DNA of 64,000 nucleotides from Rattus norvegicus. Lineage: Eukaryota; Chordata; Mammalia; Rodentia; Muridae. Below are positions 10,417-23,954 of this stretch, piece after piece. Made by a program: the position numbers and the translations under genes. The stretch covers positions 23,177,564-23,241,563 of the forward strand of contig NC_086036.1 of the NCBI RefSeq assembly GCF_036323735.1. The letters are read 5' to 3'. Position 1 is the stretch's first letter. Each line of letters starts with the position of its first letter. The notes below the pieces were generated by a model, which worked only from the letters and a program-made list of their open reading frames with translations, had not been told where the DNA came from and ran no database searches.

Positions 10417-13400
10417 TATTGGGCTCTGGCGGGATGGAAGTGCAAAGCTGATATTGTGCTATTGTGGGTGGCAAAGGTCTATGACTGGGGCCTACTGAAG
10501 GAACAAAAGAGAATGGCTTGGCTTGGCAATTCACCAGAGAATGTTCATGAAACAGCATCATTGGTGAAGACAAAATCTTTGACTGGGTCTGTGCATCAGC
10601 ACTGTGGAGAACAACTGCTCTCAGTAGCAGTTACTAATTCAGCAAGCTACACTGATACCATCACAGCCAGTCCTTAGTGTCACTTGGCTGTCTCCATAAG
10701 AGAGTCAAAAATTTCTGCTGGGGAGCCATCGTCCAGGATTCCAGAAAACTTCTGTGTGAAGCCACAGCCAAATGGTGGGTTAACCCAATAAATGACTCAA
10801 ACTCCCCTTATTTTCGACACTTTCAGGGTGACATGCTGACATCATTGTACATGTGGCATTGCAATTCTTTTTCTGCATCATTTAGTCCTTTGTGTAGGGT
10901 CAAGGTTGTATATCATTCTCAGTATGCAGAAGGATGTTTGACTTGTCTTGAAGAACTCCCATGCTCCCCTGGTTCTACTAAAATAATGAAACAAAGAAAA
11001 CAGTCTCCAGCTATAGATTCCTTTCCATATATGTATATATATATATATATACACTTTCTTATTTACATATTATATAATTAATAGATGATAGGTAGGTAGA
11101 TAGAAGAGATCAATATTTCATAGTTTTAGTCTGATACTTTCAACACATTATTTTCTCCATTAAACCTGCCACTTCCCAGTACGGTCTCATTTTCTCAGGT
11201 ACTTGATTATCTCAAGCTGAGTTATCACCCTCTCTCTGTATACAAGGCCCCAGAACTCCCTCATAAACTGAACGTTGGCCTTGATGTGCTCCCCCACCCC
11301 ACGTTTCCCCACTTCGTTTGCGTAAGGGCTCCATTTCCTGCTGTTAGGAGAGAACGTTGGGTTGTTTTTTTTGTTTTTTTTTTATCTTGGTGTACATTTT
11401 TTTAATGTCTAGAAGACAATCTGCAAAGATGCAACTATTTTCCCTCTCCCTGAGAAGTGAAATTAAACCTTTCAATATATGTGCAGGCACTTGGGTTTCT
11501 CATTTAATCTTTAGGCATCTTTGGGCACATTGTGAATTAATTTTAGGCGAGTCTCGGTCTTCTCAGGCATAAAATGCAGATTGTTATAGTTTCCTCTCAA
11601 GATCAAAGACAGCGGCATGGTGAATATGCTAGGCTATGGGCCAACACAACACACTATTGGTATGTTAAGATCCATCAGTACAGGAGAGGTTTAGGGACAG
11701 ATACAGACCCATCCATCTCCTGTCACTTGTCTAATAAGGGCTCACCCAGTACTAACTCTCTTTCATAAGTCTAATCTCTGTGGGGTACATATTGTCTGGA
11801 AATAGCATCAGCCATTACATCTCACCTGCACTGTTTCCAGACGTCATTTGAGAGAACGGATATTAATTTCCTCTTTCCCACAGAGCTTTATGTGAACCTT
11901 TTGGCTAGCTCCTGTAACTGATGGTCTGCATCGCAATCAAGGTCCAACAAGTACAGTTGTGACAGAAGCCCTGGGGTTTTAAAGTCCTTCTATTTTTCCC
12001 TACTTTTCTCTGCCTTTGCAGAATACACAGCATCATGCATGATGATGATATAACAGCTGTTTAGCTCTCTTAGACCCAAAGTTGCTCTGAAAAGACTGAA
12101 CACAGAGCCTCGAGGTCATGAATCACATTCTTAGCCTTGTGCCCTTATTTAATACGTCAAACACAGGCTCATTTCTACTTGTTTATACAAACTCACTGAG
12201 GTTGAAGAGACTCTTGTGTGTACTGCCTTCTAACATCTCCTTACTTTTCTTTTATGGAATCTAGGATATAAAATTCTGAATTTAAAATCCAGTACACTAA
12301 ACTCTGATCTTACAAAACAGATGAATTGAGAGCTGTGGGAGAGTGTTTTTGCTTGGTTTACAATTACATTTGCATTTTACAATGTAGTAGCTATAATATT
12401 TCTGAGTCCTTTAATGTTTTTATATGTATAATTCTTTTGTTTTGTGTATACATATATATGCACATATATGCTTATGTGTGTTTAAGTAATATATACATAC
12501 ATGTATGTATATGTGTATATATATATTTATTTATATATGATAGATTTTCCCCTACTACTCCTAGAAGACACTAATTTACTAAGATCTCTTCATGAAACAT
12601 TATAATATCTAAATTTTTCTTCCCCTTACATATATTACACTATTTGCTGAATTATATTCCTCGCCACTTTCCACACTGTTTCTTCTCAATGTCGCAAATG
12701 CCCTACTTGTTGTGCAATAAACAAATGCTATCTATGTCGTGACATGTGCTCAGCTCTCATATCCAGATATAGATGCCACTGAATATGAACTACCTGCGTC
12801 GGAGGGCTAATGTTATTTTGTATTATGTATAATGTTCAATCTGTGAAATGTGTGTACCCTAGAGGTCAAGGACAGCATGAAATTCCATATTATGAATAAA
12901 TGATCTGCCTTCTCAATGGCTCCTGTTGTGTTTCATACAGACTTGAGTTTAAAATATCTATTAAGACATAGTTCCAGCAAGAAAACTTCAAAATGTGTCT
13001 TAGCCAACAGAGAAGTGCATGGAGATTTCATCAAACATTTGCATAGTATCTGTTCTTCCAATTCAATTAAAAGGAAAACAATGGCACTAGGAAATTTCGG
13101 TTGATTTCAAGTCCTTATTCCTACTTCTGTGTACTCTTGGACCAATCTATGAATATTTGTCTCAAGACTTTATCTAAACCAGCAGATGACATACAGGCCT
13201 GCTTGCATTATTTTATCATCGAATAGTAGTATATGTATGAATGGTTTTATGTAGTTTAGAAAATGAGAGAGAAATACTGTTAAGATCTGCTGATGCCAGC
13301 ACTGGGTGAGCCACTTTTGAACACAAGGAAAGCAACCAGAAGCCCAGCACGCCAAGACTCAAAAGAAACATTCTCCTCAAATCACAAAGATAAAAGTCAG

Positions 13401-13720
13401 TGTTTTGAACAGTTTTAAAGACTACTTAGCCTCTGTAAAACTCTTCCACTATATCTGTGAGATTTTTCTTTTTTCTTTTTCTAAAGTGGAAGAGATCATG
13501 ATGGCTTGGCAACAAAGACTGACAGGCCAAGGTGTTACATAGCATCCCTCGAGCTCACTGGTCTAATCCAGTTGTTCCGTTTCCTTTGCTTTCCGGTATA
13601 CTACAGTGCACATCACACATGGGTTTGCTCTACTCTGACTTGCTCGTAAATCAGCAGATACAAACACAAGCATTTTATCTGCTCTCTTATAAATAATAGG
13701 CTCATACATATTCATATGCA
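10417..13720. other. Unassigned AT-rich sequence
   Basis: No gene is recognised. Open frames of 87 and 134 codons at 10414-10677 and 10677-11081 overlap by one base, but their products show no motif, and the second runs into an (AT)n tract. Simple repeats lie at about 11033-11052 and 12440-12540. Confidence 0.4.
12440..12542. repeat. AT/TG-rich alternating tract
   Basis: Imperfect alternating purine-pyrimidine sequence built from tatata, catata and tgtgta units. Confidence 0.75.
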
Positions 13721-13724
13721 TTTT

Positions 13725-13941
13725 TATCTCATTTTTTATTTTTAATTATTTTCTTTTTTAGATTATAATTGTGAAATGTGTCCCTTCCCTTCCCTACCCC
13801 CAAACTTTCTCATATTCCTCTCTTTGGTCTCTTTCAAATTCATGGCCTCCTTTTTATTAATTGTTGCTACATTCATATATGTATATACATATATAGTCCC
13901 AAATCTGTAAGTTCAACCTGTTCATTCTGTAATGTCACTTG

Positions 13942-13981
<40 letters not shown>

Positions 13982-14100
13982 CCAGTATACTGTTACATAT
14001 ATATATATATACATATATATATTTAGTGTGCTCCTCTAAGAAGAAAGCTACTTCTCCTATTCTCAGTATTCCTCCATAGTTCTTTGTATATCACTTGATT
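13725..14100 (-). mobile_element. Old antisense LINE-1 3' region with AT expansions
   Basis: Blocks such as 'tctctttcaaattcatggcc' and 'ttaattgttgctacattc' are the reverse complement of murid L1 3' sequence. The expected right-hand continuation ('gtgctcctctaagaag', 'ctcagtattcctccatag') lies beyond the AT repeats. The AT tracts have grown where the family has a short 'atatatgtatatacatatat' stretch. Confidence 0.7.
13945..14021. repeat. Paired (AT)n microsatellites
   Basis: A perfect TA run lies at about 13945-13979 and a second imperfect one at about 13996-14021. About 16 bp of non-repeat sequence separates them. Both lie inside the antisense L1. Confidence 0.9.
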
Positions 14101-14354
14101 TCTTTATAAGTAGTGTCCTTACCATGAATCTTAGCTTGATTAATGTGAAAGCAGTTATAATGCATATGCGGCCATGTGTTGGGTAACTACCAAGATACAG
14201 TCTAACAAGTGTGTCACTTGCCATTCTGCAAGTGTCATGAGTATATGCATATACCTTATATCTGCCAAGAGTATGTCATATACACACTTGAGTATGTGTA
14301 AATATGTATTTAAAATAATAACAAAAGTATAAGACAAAAATATATAAACAAAAG

Positions 14355-14481
14355 CTAGTGACACAAATAAAGATACTAGCTGCCAAGCCTGAGGACCTGA
14401 GTTGGATCCCCAAGACCCATATGAAAAGAGAAAACTGATGTCCACATGTTGTCCTCTGACCAACAAACACATGCTGTAGTG

Positions 14482-14524
<43 letters not shown>

Positions 14525-14541
14525 AAATGAATGGAAAAATT
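14355..14541 (+). repeat. B3/B2-family SINE with terminal CA repeat
   Basis: 'gctgccaagcctgaggacc' followed by 'gagttggatccccaagaccc' and 'gttgtcctctgacc' is the B3/B2 tRNA-related body in forward orientation. The tail has become a perfect CA microsatellite followed by aaataaatga. Confidence 0.8.
14483..14520. repeat. (AC)n microsatellite in SINE tail
   Basis: A perfect AC tract of 38 bp within the B3 tail. Confidence 0.95.
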
Positions 14542-15579
14542 ACAATATCTGAACTCGTAGCACATTAGTTAATTATCACTATTTTGTTTTATTACTTAAA
14601 TACTTATTTATGTCAGTATTATTTAGATTATATATCCCTGTATCAGCACAAACACATGAACAGAGCATTATGCTAAGATATTAGAATGACACCTCAGAAG
14701 GGTTATTTTATAATCCCCTGGTACTGTCACTACGGAGCAAAAGTCTGCTACAGACCACATGACCGTTTCAGCGGCATGCATCCAGGTGGTGCATGGAAAT
14801 AGCAAGTTTGATCACGCCATGCTGTAACAAGCAATGCTCTCGTCACCTCATGGTTTTCTTTTGTTTCCACTTAGCCGGTCATTCATTCCCTTGTTCATTT
14901 GTGTGTTTTCCTATGTGACAAGAACATCTAAAATCGCTGGTCTCACAAAATTTAGACACAAAGTAAAATTAGGTAGCATTGCCTGTATTCCTCAGAGCAT
15001 ATTAAATCTACAGAGCGCATCCTGTAGAGCTGCTACTTTCTACACATATTGTACGGTCCGATTTTCTTTGTGCCATCCTTTGTAAAGCCAATGGTGGAAG
15101 AGCACAGCAGCGTGGACAGGAAGCTGTGTTCTGGATACGAATCATCTGCCTCGCCTGTGTGTACCAGATCCCTTCAACTCTCATTTTCCCTGTCATTTAA
15201 ATACAATGGGTCTGCCATTTGTTCACTTTTTCTCCACTTGAAAACATTATTGGACAATATTGGGATGTGATAATTATATAAATATGATTACATGTTTATA
15301 TTTATAGAGATTAAATATTGTGTATTATATCAATTCAGAAATCAGGTTGGCCCAGCTTAGAGTTTTGATATAGACGGCTAACAGTTATTGCTATAACTTT
15401 CAAGGTAAAATATTACATTAGCAACAGCCATATTGCCTTTTTGATGGTGACTGAAAGAAGTCTTTGTTCTTCTTCCTCAGTATGGGAAACACAACGTAGC
15501 AGGGTTGGGTGAGGCGCCTTGGAAGTCTGTTTTACTCATTCGGACTAGGTAAAAGTTGTTGCACGATTTTCAGTCTATG
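14542..15579. other. Unassigned sequence
   Basis: Complex unique-looking DNA. Short open frames on both strands at 14834-15270 overlap one another and show no recognisable product. Confidence 0.4.
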
Positions 15580-15765
15580 AGCTGGACTCTATTAGCTGGA
15601 GATCTTATTGCCATTGTGAGGAGTAAGCATAAACATCTAACACATGCCTGCCTACATGCTATGACTGGGTTCTCCCTAAGTATTTGTCTCCTCCCTCCTT
15701 TCCCATGGGAGTAGCCAGTGACGATCTGCACATAACAGATGCTCAATAAACCTCATCGTTTACTT
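15580..15765 (+). repeat. Probable MIR (ancient mammalian SINE)
   Basis: 'cacataacagatgctcaata' resembles the conserved 3' end of MIR, and 'attgtgaggagtaagcata' resembles its central part. Both are in the right order and orientation. The intervening 'ctccctcctttcccatggga' stretch does not fit well, so the call is tentative. Confidence 0.45.
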
Positions 15766-18000
15766 AGAGCTTGAAATTTTCTCACACAGACCATTAATTC
15801 ACTTACACATGGTACATCTTGTAGAAACTGTTATCTCAGCAAAGTAACAAGTCTTTCAAATATTCTGACTCATAGTATGCTTCCATAGCATGGACTGAAA
15901 ACATGGACTAAAAAGCAATGTAATTCTCAATAGGTATAAAATTCTCTAAAATTTTGTTCATCTAACATTTTTGTGACAGTATATTGATTTTCTTGTCCTG
16001 GTTGAGTGATTAGTCTAGCCTGATGCTCAAAATTGAGAATAGATAACAATTTGATGTAGCTTCCCTAGCTTTTGCAGAGGGGTTCCTTCCCAAACATCCT
16101 TGCACAGGACAAAATGGTGAAGGCTGGATAGTTCCAGGAATGTATCTGTTGATTCAAATCTTCAGCCACATGGAAAGTGGTGTTTAAAGACATTTTAGTC
16201 TATTTGAAGGCAAACACTTTGAAATGAAAAAGGTTAGTAATGAGATCTGTGGTTGAATGTTTACATACTACTAGCCCGAAATAAACCAAAGAAGCCAGTT
16301 CCAGAGCAGATCAGGTTCCACCATTATAAATCCCAGAGGACATTCTCCTGGTGTGGAGACGTGTAATGTTCTTGGAAGTCTGATTGGAGCACGCCACTTA
16401 AGCAGAGTAGCCACAGGTAAACCCTTGACTCCTCACCTCCTCGAAAGACCAGCTGCCTCAGCCTGTCTAGATTACCCTGAAAATGTTTGCTTCGGTATTC
16501 GGTGATAAGTGTTCTTTCATGTAAAGTGAAGATAAAAATAATTTGAAATTTTCCAGCTCTTGGAATGGTAAAAACAAAAAATGAGTTATCAGTAAAATCA
16601 TCAAGAAGGAAGGTCGAATGGTCCACCATTACACATCACAGAATCGCATAGAAAATGGCTTCTGGAGGCTGCTATTGGCAACAGCATCAGCTCCAAGATC
16701 CGGGTCTAAGACCTGGAAACAGGCTGACAATTGTCTCCCTTTCCATGTCCCTCATGTCCTGCAGAGTCAAGCCAGTGTCAGCCAGCACAGGAGTGACATG
16801 TGGATGCCCAGACTCTTGCCACATCTGCCCAGCTCTACCACCAGAGGAAGACTGACGCTCATGGTCTTCGACCTCTTTAACATGTTCTTCCACGCATATT
16901 TGTCTTTTTCTCCATTCAAAGCATAGGTTTGTTTATTTAGATTATACCCTCTCATCGTCTCTCTAAATCTACACGTTTCCCTCTTAACCCATAGCTTGCT
17001 TAAACAGAAAATAATAAATTTTAAATTCCCAATTCATAGAGTTCTAAAGCTTTTCATCCCCTTCTTCTTTCCCCTTCCTGTTACACAGCTTTCTACCACT
17101 AGTCCCTTTTAGACCCACCTGACACCCCACCCCAACTTTGTGGTATATCATAGTTGAATAGAAGAGGAGGTTCCCACCCATTATTATTATTTTCCCGACC
17201 TCTTTATATTTCCTGTAAACAATAGTCACCATCTTCCCCCTCCCTTCACCTCTCACCTATCTCATTCCTGTTAGATGGACGCCAAAGTTAGAGGTTTGTT
17301 AGTTTGTCCTCAACTTCGAATCTTATTTCCATGAACTAAAAATAATGAGTTTCTTTGGTAATATTTGTCCAGCCCCACTCACATCCACACCGTCCCTAGT
17401 GGGGACACTTTCTTGTTTGTTTGGAGTGCTTATTACCAGCCTAGGTCCTAGCCATAAGCAAGCAGTGAGACCCTCAGCCTGAAGCGTCACCGTGCATCTG
17501 ATATAGTTGGTGTTTTATGCTCCCACAGAAGCAGCCACTGGCAGCACTGCTATGATATACCAGCCTTCATCTCATTAAAACCTCAGACTCCTTCTCACAG
17601 CTTCCTTCCGTTTGCTTAACCACTAAGCGTGGCTTGGCTTGCCACCCGGAGCGAAAAAATTCTTTAAACCACTACCACTTTCAAAATCCAACTTTTTCTC
17701 AGTACCCAAAGCCGACGTGTGCAATGGCAGATGCAGAAAAGCAGAGAAGACAGAACCTTTTTTCACCAAAACACAAGCAAACAACGTCACGGAAAATACT
17801 GAGGGAGGTACCCGTGTTTGTGTCTATCTCCTTATCTAAATAGCTACAAATTTCCTGTTTTCGTTTGTGTGTTTTTGAGAATAGTAGAACATTTCACTCA
17901 CATGGGGCTGTCTAATTCCATCACTAATTTAAAGACCACATCAACCCAGAACAAATATTACTCAGCATGAAATGAAAGGAGCAAATTATCCTCTTAAAGT
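15766..18000. other. Unassigned sequence
   Basis: Unique-looking DNA with somewhat higher GC near 16620-16870. Overlapping open frames at 16618-16926 (+) and 16687-16955 (-) read the same bases in several frames and show no family signature. Confidence 0.4.
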
Positions 18001-18599
18001 TCTGCACATCCTGGCTGCGGTCTCTGAATTCTCCTGATTCAGGAGCTTCCCCCTTAAGTCTTTACTTTTAATCACCCTGCCAGATGCTCTCCTGTTAACT
18101 GCCATGGTCTATATAACTGCCTCTATATGGATCCCTCCTTCCCCCGGCGTTTGGAAACTTACCGCTTTTACCAACGCCCCCTGCGCCCAGCATTACCACC
18201 TTGTACTCTCTGGACCCGCCTGATGAGCTGCCAGGGCAGCAGTGGGCTTCGTTTTCTGCTTCCATTTTTCTCGGGGGACCCGAGGAGGAAAAAAAGGAAG
18301 AAAAAAGTCACCGTGTCAGGTGCTTGCTCAGACAGTAAACAACTCTAAAACTGTGTCAAAGGAAAGCTTTGGTGCACGACAAGAACCATCAGCGACAGGC
18401 TGCCTGCTGGTCCTCTGCTGGAGCGGGTCTCATAGCAACCACTTCAATTGCTTCCAATAAAAATCTGGCTTTGCCTCCCCCTCCCTCTGATCCTTCACTG
18501 TTTCACATCTCCACTGATCTCACTTGCTCATTCTGATTTTTTCCCCTTCCCTCTGCGTTTTATTTCTCCATTGCTTTCTCATTTTTTTCTGCTGCCTTC

Positions 18600-18900
18600 C
18601 CTCCTCTGTGTGGCAACCCCCTCCCTAGCTGCAGCAGAGGCGTTTAGGTGCACACACATTTGACGTCATTCCAGACTGAGGTGAGACTTAAGGGCAGACG
18701 CCATCTCACAAGCTGGCTTCCGCTGCTGCAGCGTCAGACACATTATTTTATTTTAATCGGAGTCAATTAATCAAAATGTTTCTGTGGCTTTTATCCTTGC
18801 TCTCTATCCTGACAACCTATTTTATGCAAATCAAGCACAAAAATCAAAGAATAATTCGGGACACATAAGGGTGAGCTTTTAGTGTTGTCGAAATAATACC
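18600..18900. promoter_or_regulatory. Candidate conserved regulatory element
   Basis: This non-repeat stretch contains a full CRE palindrome TGACGTCA (18661-18668), a homeodomain-like caattaatca (18764-18773) and a perfect octamer ATGCAAAT (18824-18831). It follows about 600 bp of locally GC-richer sequence with several CpGs. These are sequence matches only. Motifs this short also occur by chance, and there is no transcript evidence or recognised gene next to it. Confidence 0.3.
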
Positions 18901-21480
18901 TAAGAAGGGTTGCCCCACATTGTGCAGTGGGGGGTCCTAACATAGGAGGATAATTGAATTAGCTCCCTGTCCTGTCAGGAATATGAATCATCCTTATGTT
19001 TGCAAGTTATTAGAAACTTAAAGCAAAATAGAAGGCCCTAATAAGCATGAAAGAGATATACAATAAATATATTTTTAAGTCATAGGATAGATTTTAGAAA
19101 AATCTAGACTGTTCTGTAGAAGGCCAAAGTCTTCCTCATCTGAATTCTTATAACCTTTTCCACTGCAATCTGAAAGTCTCAGAACAGTTTCAGTAATCTC
19201 TAATTGCCATAGTCAGATCCTGTCCTTTCACAGAGGTAATGGTGTTCTTTATGTGTCAAACCTTTTATTAGGGTTGAACAAGGCTGGATGCAGTCAAGTG
19301 TTTCATGAACAATGACTTGTCTTTCTAGGTTTTAAGCTCATCCATAAAGAAACCATATTTAATTGGCTCTGTATGTCACTATGATACGCAATGGAGTAAT
19401 GGGCACAGCGTGAGCGTTCAGTATCTTGTCCTGGTGGTTGGAGAGACTAAGAACACCATAGCTACCAGGTCAGACTCTGGAGCTAGGTGACATTATTCTA
19501 AAGCCGACTAAGTCTAACTCAATTAATTTTTCAGCAAAAGGACGTGAGAAACCCTATATTCTCATTCCAGATACACATAGCTATATGATGTTAAATTATT
19601 TTGGATTTTGTCTTGAAGCATAATGCTGACAGCCAACTGTTTATAAATAAATACTTGGGAAGAAATATCTCTCATGGGCTTATGAAAATGTTAAAGATTT
19701 TTATCTTCTAGTATTTGTCAAGACTTTGATTTGATTATTATTGAATGCCAAGAGTTCTTTCTGGGCTCTTGGTGCCACTCTTTCGTGCATTTTATTGGTA
19801 CATAGCATTGTACGTAGTTCTATCCCATCCTGACACTTTCAAGTGCTTTGACCATAGTCAAAACACCTTTTATTCCTTGCCTTTAAACTCTGCCTTTTCT
19901 TCTCCCTTCCCTTAGTCTTTTCTCTGCTTTCATGTCATTATATATAATATATACACATATATAAACATATATATGCAAACATATATATACAAACATATAT
20001 ATGCATATCTATAAGATAGATATGCATATATGCTCCCTGCAATATTTTCCTCCCATCTGTGGTTTTCCTTATAGACTCTTTGAAGGAACAAGAGCTAGAG
20101 GGGGGGAATAAAGGAGTAAAATGATGCAATTATATCTCAATTAAAATATATTTTTTAAATATGAAAATATTTAAATGTTGATTCAGTTTAATTTACACTT
20201 GTTTTCTTTCGGGAATCTGCCATGGGACTTCCCAGCGATCCTGTTCCCAGTACACAATCTCCTTCCATTCTCCTTCCACTGCAGTTTACTCATGACATCT
20301 CTTAGTTTCTGTAGTAGTAATTCCATGATCTGGGACTAGACTACATTTTCTCTTGAGCTACAGAGGAAATCTAAGCACCTCCTGGATGTGCCCAAGGAAA
20401 CTCGGCTTATATTTTAACTACAGTGTGTCTAACATCTCCTTCATAAATGTAGTCAACATTATCATCAGTTTTTGTAAGTGCGTTCAGTTCCTTCTGAGGT
20501 CCAGTTGTAGTTTTACTTCCCTTATATTTGATTTTCGTGACCAGAATATTCTATAATTTACCCTCTCATAACACAAGTTCTTGGCCCTTTCCTAGTTTCA
20601 GAAGTCGCAAATAAACCATCAACCTAGAAACCATGCTGACTCACATTTATACATCAAATACAAAATCATACAAGCTAATGGCTTCCAATGTCCCATGAAG
20701 ACACAAATCATCACCTGAGTCCATGGTCAGACTCTGTCTTCACACTCTGCAGAGCAGACAAGCAGTGAGTTACTTGACTTCCTCAAAACCATCAATCTTT
20801 GGTTGGATCTAATAAAGAAGTATGGCTATATTATAACCATTTAGTTTTAAAGACTATCATTCAATGAAATGCTATCATTCAGTGAAAGAAAAACTATAAA
20901 CAACATTTAGCTGAGGTCATCATGCTTTTTGTGTCTAGATCCGCTGTTGAACTCTTATGATCTTGAGCATACTGCAAGCTTTCGAGCTGGCAGGCCTGCT
21001 GTCTGCTGCTTAGTTGTCCACATCGGCCATGTTGATTTTTGGTTATTGACAGTTCTGTCTTTGGTCATCCATGTTATTGAGAAGACTTATTCTGATATTG
21101 GGTAAGAGAAAGAAATACATAAAAAATTTTTTTCAAAGTAAACAAATGAACAGCTTACCAAAGCAGCCTGTGAACCATTGTGAGAAGGAATTATAGCTAG
21201 TGAATTAGCATTCCTCTCTATCGTTGATATATTCCTCACCCAAAAATCATCAGCATTGCCCTTCGTACATGGAAGTAAAACCCAAAACATGAAATACAGA
21301 AAGACTTCTCTAACTATGCCCTACTGTATCTCTTCTTTTAAGTTCTAGGAGTCTGGTTCTGTGTCCTGTGTTACTAAGGACCATAAATCCTTATTAATAA
21401 TGTTCATATTCTAGACATTCTAGTTAGTGACTTTCATACTTTCTTTGATTTGTGGCTTGGCCAACACACCCCATGAGCTC
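18901..21480. other. Unassigned AT-rich sequence
   Basis: No gene or dispersed repeat is recognised. An alternating tract lies at 19939-20030. Confidence 0.4.
19939..20030. repeat. (ATATAC/ATATGC)n alternating tract
   Basis: Imperfect repeats of 'aaacatatatatgc' type. A short run near 20000-20030 reads tatgcatatctataagatag-like and is partly palindromic. Confidence 0.75.
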
Positions 21481-21484
21481 TGTG

Positions 21485-21547
<63 letters not shown>

Positions 21548-21608
21548 CTGTGTCTATATCTGTATCTGTGTGCCTGTGTGTGTCTATGTCTCAGTGTGTC
21601 TGTGTGTA
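21481..21608. repeat. (TG)n microsatellite with degenerate tail
   Basis: A near-perfect TG tract with two TT interruptions runs to about 21545. It continues as a degenerate TG/TCTG tail to about 21608. Confidence 0.93.
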
Positions 21609-23580
21609 TAGGGAGTTACAAGGGCATCTCTTGCAGCTGTAGTACTACTCTGTGAAGGAAAACATTTAAGTAACCAAATCAGCACATAACAGATATGTTT
21701 GAACTCAGAAAAATTGTCTAAAGTGAGATGCTTGACATTGCACTTGAAAGCTCATTTTTATTGGATGAAGACCAAGGTGCTAGGTTAAAAAGGAAGCACT
21801 TGACTCCCCTACCATGGTACAAGCAAAATATAATCTACTTCAGTGCACCATGCTTTCCTCTACAGCCCTTTTAAAAAAGTACACTCAGTCAATAAGCAAT
21901 ACCTTGAGAAGGACCACGTCATTCTGTTCAAATGGATATAGTTTTAAACATCTCTATGACTTATCCAGGCACCAAGTCACTGTGATATGTCTGCAGGAGA
22001 GAAGTTTGGAACACCAAAATTTAATTCTTTGCTACTCTAGTTTTCCTTGCAGGTTGTGTTTCAAACCCATTTTGTCTTTTTTGGGGATATGTACTGTGTG
22101 TTTTACACAGATACTTTGACATTTCTACTGACCTTTCTAAAATAATGCAATTGTCCATTTCTATTTTTACCTCTCCAGAGCACAGCACTTTTCACCAGCT
22201 CAATTTTAGTGACACCAGATCTAAAGACCTAATGATTCATGAGGAGCAGAGCATCAAGGCAACAGAAGTGATGGCAACTACTCCAGATCTGTAGTGCAGA
22301 CAGGTCAGAAATATGGCTTGGAAAGGGAAGGGTACAATACAGGGGAAGTGGTGGCTGCCATCAATGCTTTCAGATTGTTTTCCCCTACTGTGAGCTAAAA
22401 CCCAGGGAACTGGACAGCAGATTAACTCGAAAGATTAGTTTCTTTTGATTGAATGTCACAATTTCCTATTTTGTTTTCCTCAGAAGACTGGCTTGTGTTT
22501 GGAGATTGACTATCATCAAGTCTTACCCAAGCAAAAACAGGTGCCATGTGTTTATGAATGAGATGGCCCTATCATGTGCAGATATATTGTTTCAACCCAG
22601 TCCTCCTGGACCTCTGATTCCTATCCTGTTTCTGCTCCCTCATTCATGATATATGCTGAGCACTGATGGATACTTGGCCAAGGGATCTTTAACTAAGTCT
22701 ACTGTCCAGCCGGTATGGGCCCTGCACATTGGTTCAATACACTTTACCCTTCCATTTTCCTTCAATTTCCAAAGTTAATCCCAGGCCCAAGAACAATAAC
22801 CAAATCCTTGATATCCATATTGACTTGTGAAGGTGTCTCAGACTGGAGGTGGGAGAGTTACAAAATACATTTAAAGTCAAACAATCAAATAATAACAAGA
22901 GCCAATTATTGTATTCTGATGATCACCAATAGATTTAAAATGTTTAAAATCTACTATCTTTTATATCAAAGGATTAATGGAAATTTGAATTCCTACAGAG
23001 TCAACATTTCCTAAAAATCAAAGTCTGGACTCAGGGAATATCAAAGTTGCCCTTTTGAGTTAACCAATCATATAAGACTGTGAGGCCAAGCTCTGAATAT
23101 TTAAAGGCACAAATCCTTTGCATTGTGCATAAAATACCGAGTGGGGATCCTGCTGGCCATGCCTATTTGCTTGATTTCATCCACTCCAATTACAGTGAAG
23201 ACAATGGAGAAGGTTCCCTGCAGCCAACACCACAGAATTAACCCTATGTCTTACAACTGAGAGCCCATTCCTGACTTGCCAACACCATGCGAGCTGACCA
23301 CCTGAAGAAGTCAAACTATGATGGCACCAGACGGCAATACTTCATCCTTCCTCTCAGTGCAAAGATGGAAATCAATTGGTCCATGAAGTGAGTGAGCTGT
23401 TGTTACCCATTGCCCTTATTTATGTCCTGTTGCCCTGACTGTATCTATTGTTATAGTATGGGCCCTAGTCTTCTACATAGATCTGATTGCTATGACTGAA
23501 GCTTATTGGAAATATGAATAGCTTTTGTCAGCATCCTTTCAACTCTTTGCATATTATCCCTTACTGCCATTCATTGTTAT
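21609..23580. other. Unassigned sequence
   Basis: Unique-looking DNA. The open frames (up to 101 codons at 21814-22119) have no recognisable product. Confidence 0.4.
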
Positions 23581-23947
23581 TGTGGTAGTTTGAATGAAAA
23601 CTGCCCCCATTGGCTCATAGGAACTGGCACTATAGGGAGGCACAACCTTGTTGGAGTGGATGTGGCACTGTTGGAGGAAGTATGTCACTGTGGGTCAGCT
23701 TTAAAGTCTCAGAAGCTCAAGTTGGGCCTAGTTTGTCTCATTCTCTTCCTGATGCCTGCAGATTCAGACATAGAACCCTCAGCTACCTCTCCAGCGCATT
23801 GTCTGCCTATGTGCCACCATGTTTCCCACCATGACAATAATGAGCTGAACCTCTGAACTAAAAACCAGCCTCAATTAAATGTTTTCCTTCGTAAGAGTTG
23901 CTGCAGTCATGGCATCTCTTCACAGCAATAAGACCCTAACTAAAACA
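23581..23947 (+). repeat. ERVL-MaLR-type LTR
   Basis: It starts tgtggtagtttgaatg and ends ctaactaaaaca. Family blocks 'ccttgttggagtgga', 'ctcagctacctctccagc' and 'caattaaatgttttcctt' are in order. Flanks are gttat before and tttat after, a 4-of-5 match to a 5-bp duplication. No internal sequence is attached, so it is a solo LTR. The L1 that starts at 23955 inserted exactly at its right edge. Confidence 0.8.
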
Positions 23948-23954
23948 TTTATTA
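23942..23954. repeat. L1 target-site duplication, left copy
   Basis: aaaacatttatta recurs exactly at 26462-26474. It straddles the last six bases of the MaLR LTR, so the L1 arrived after the LTR. Confidence 0.88.
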
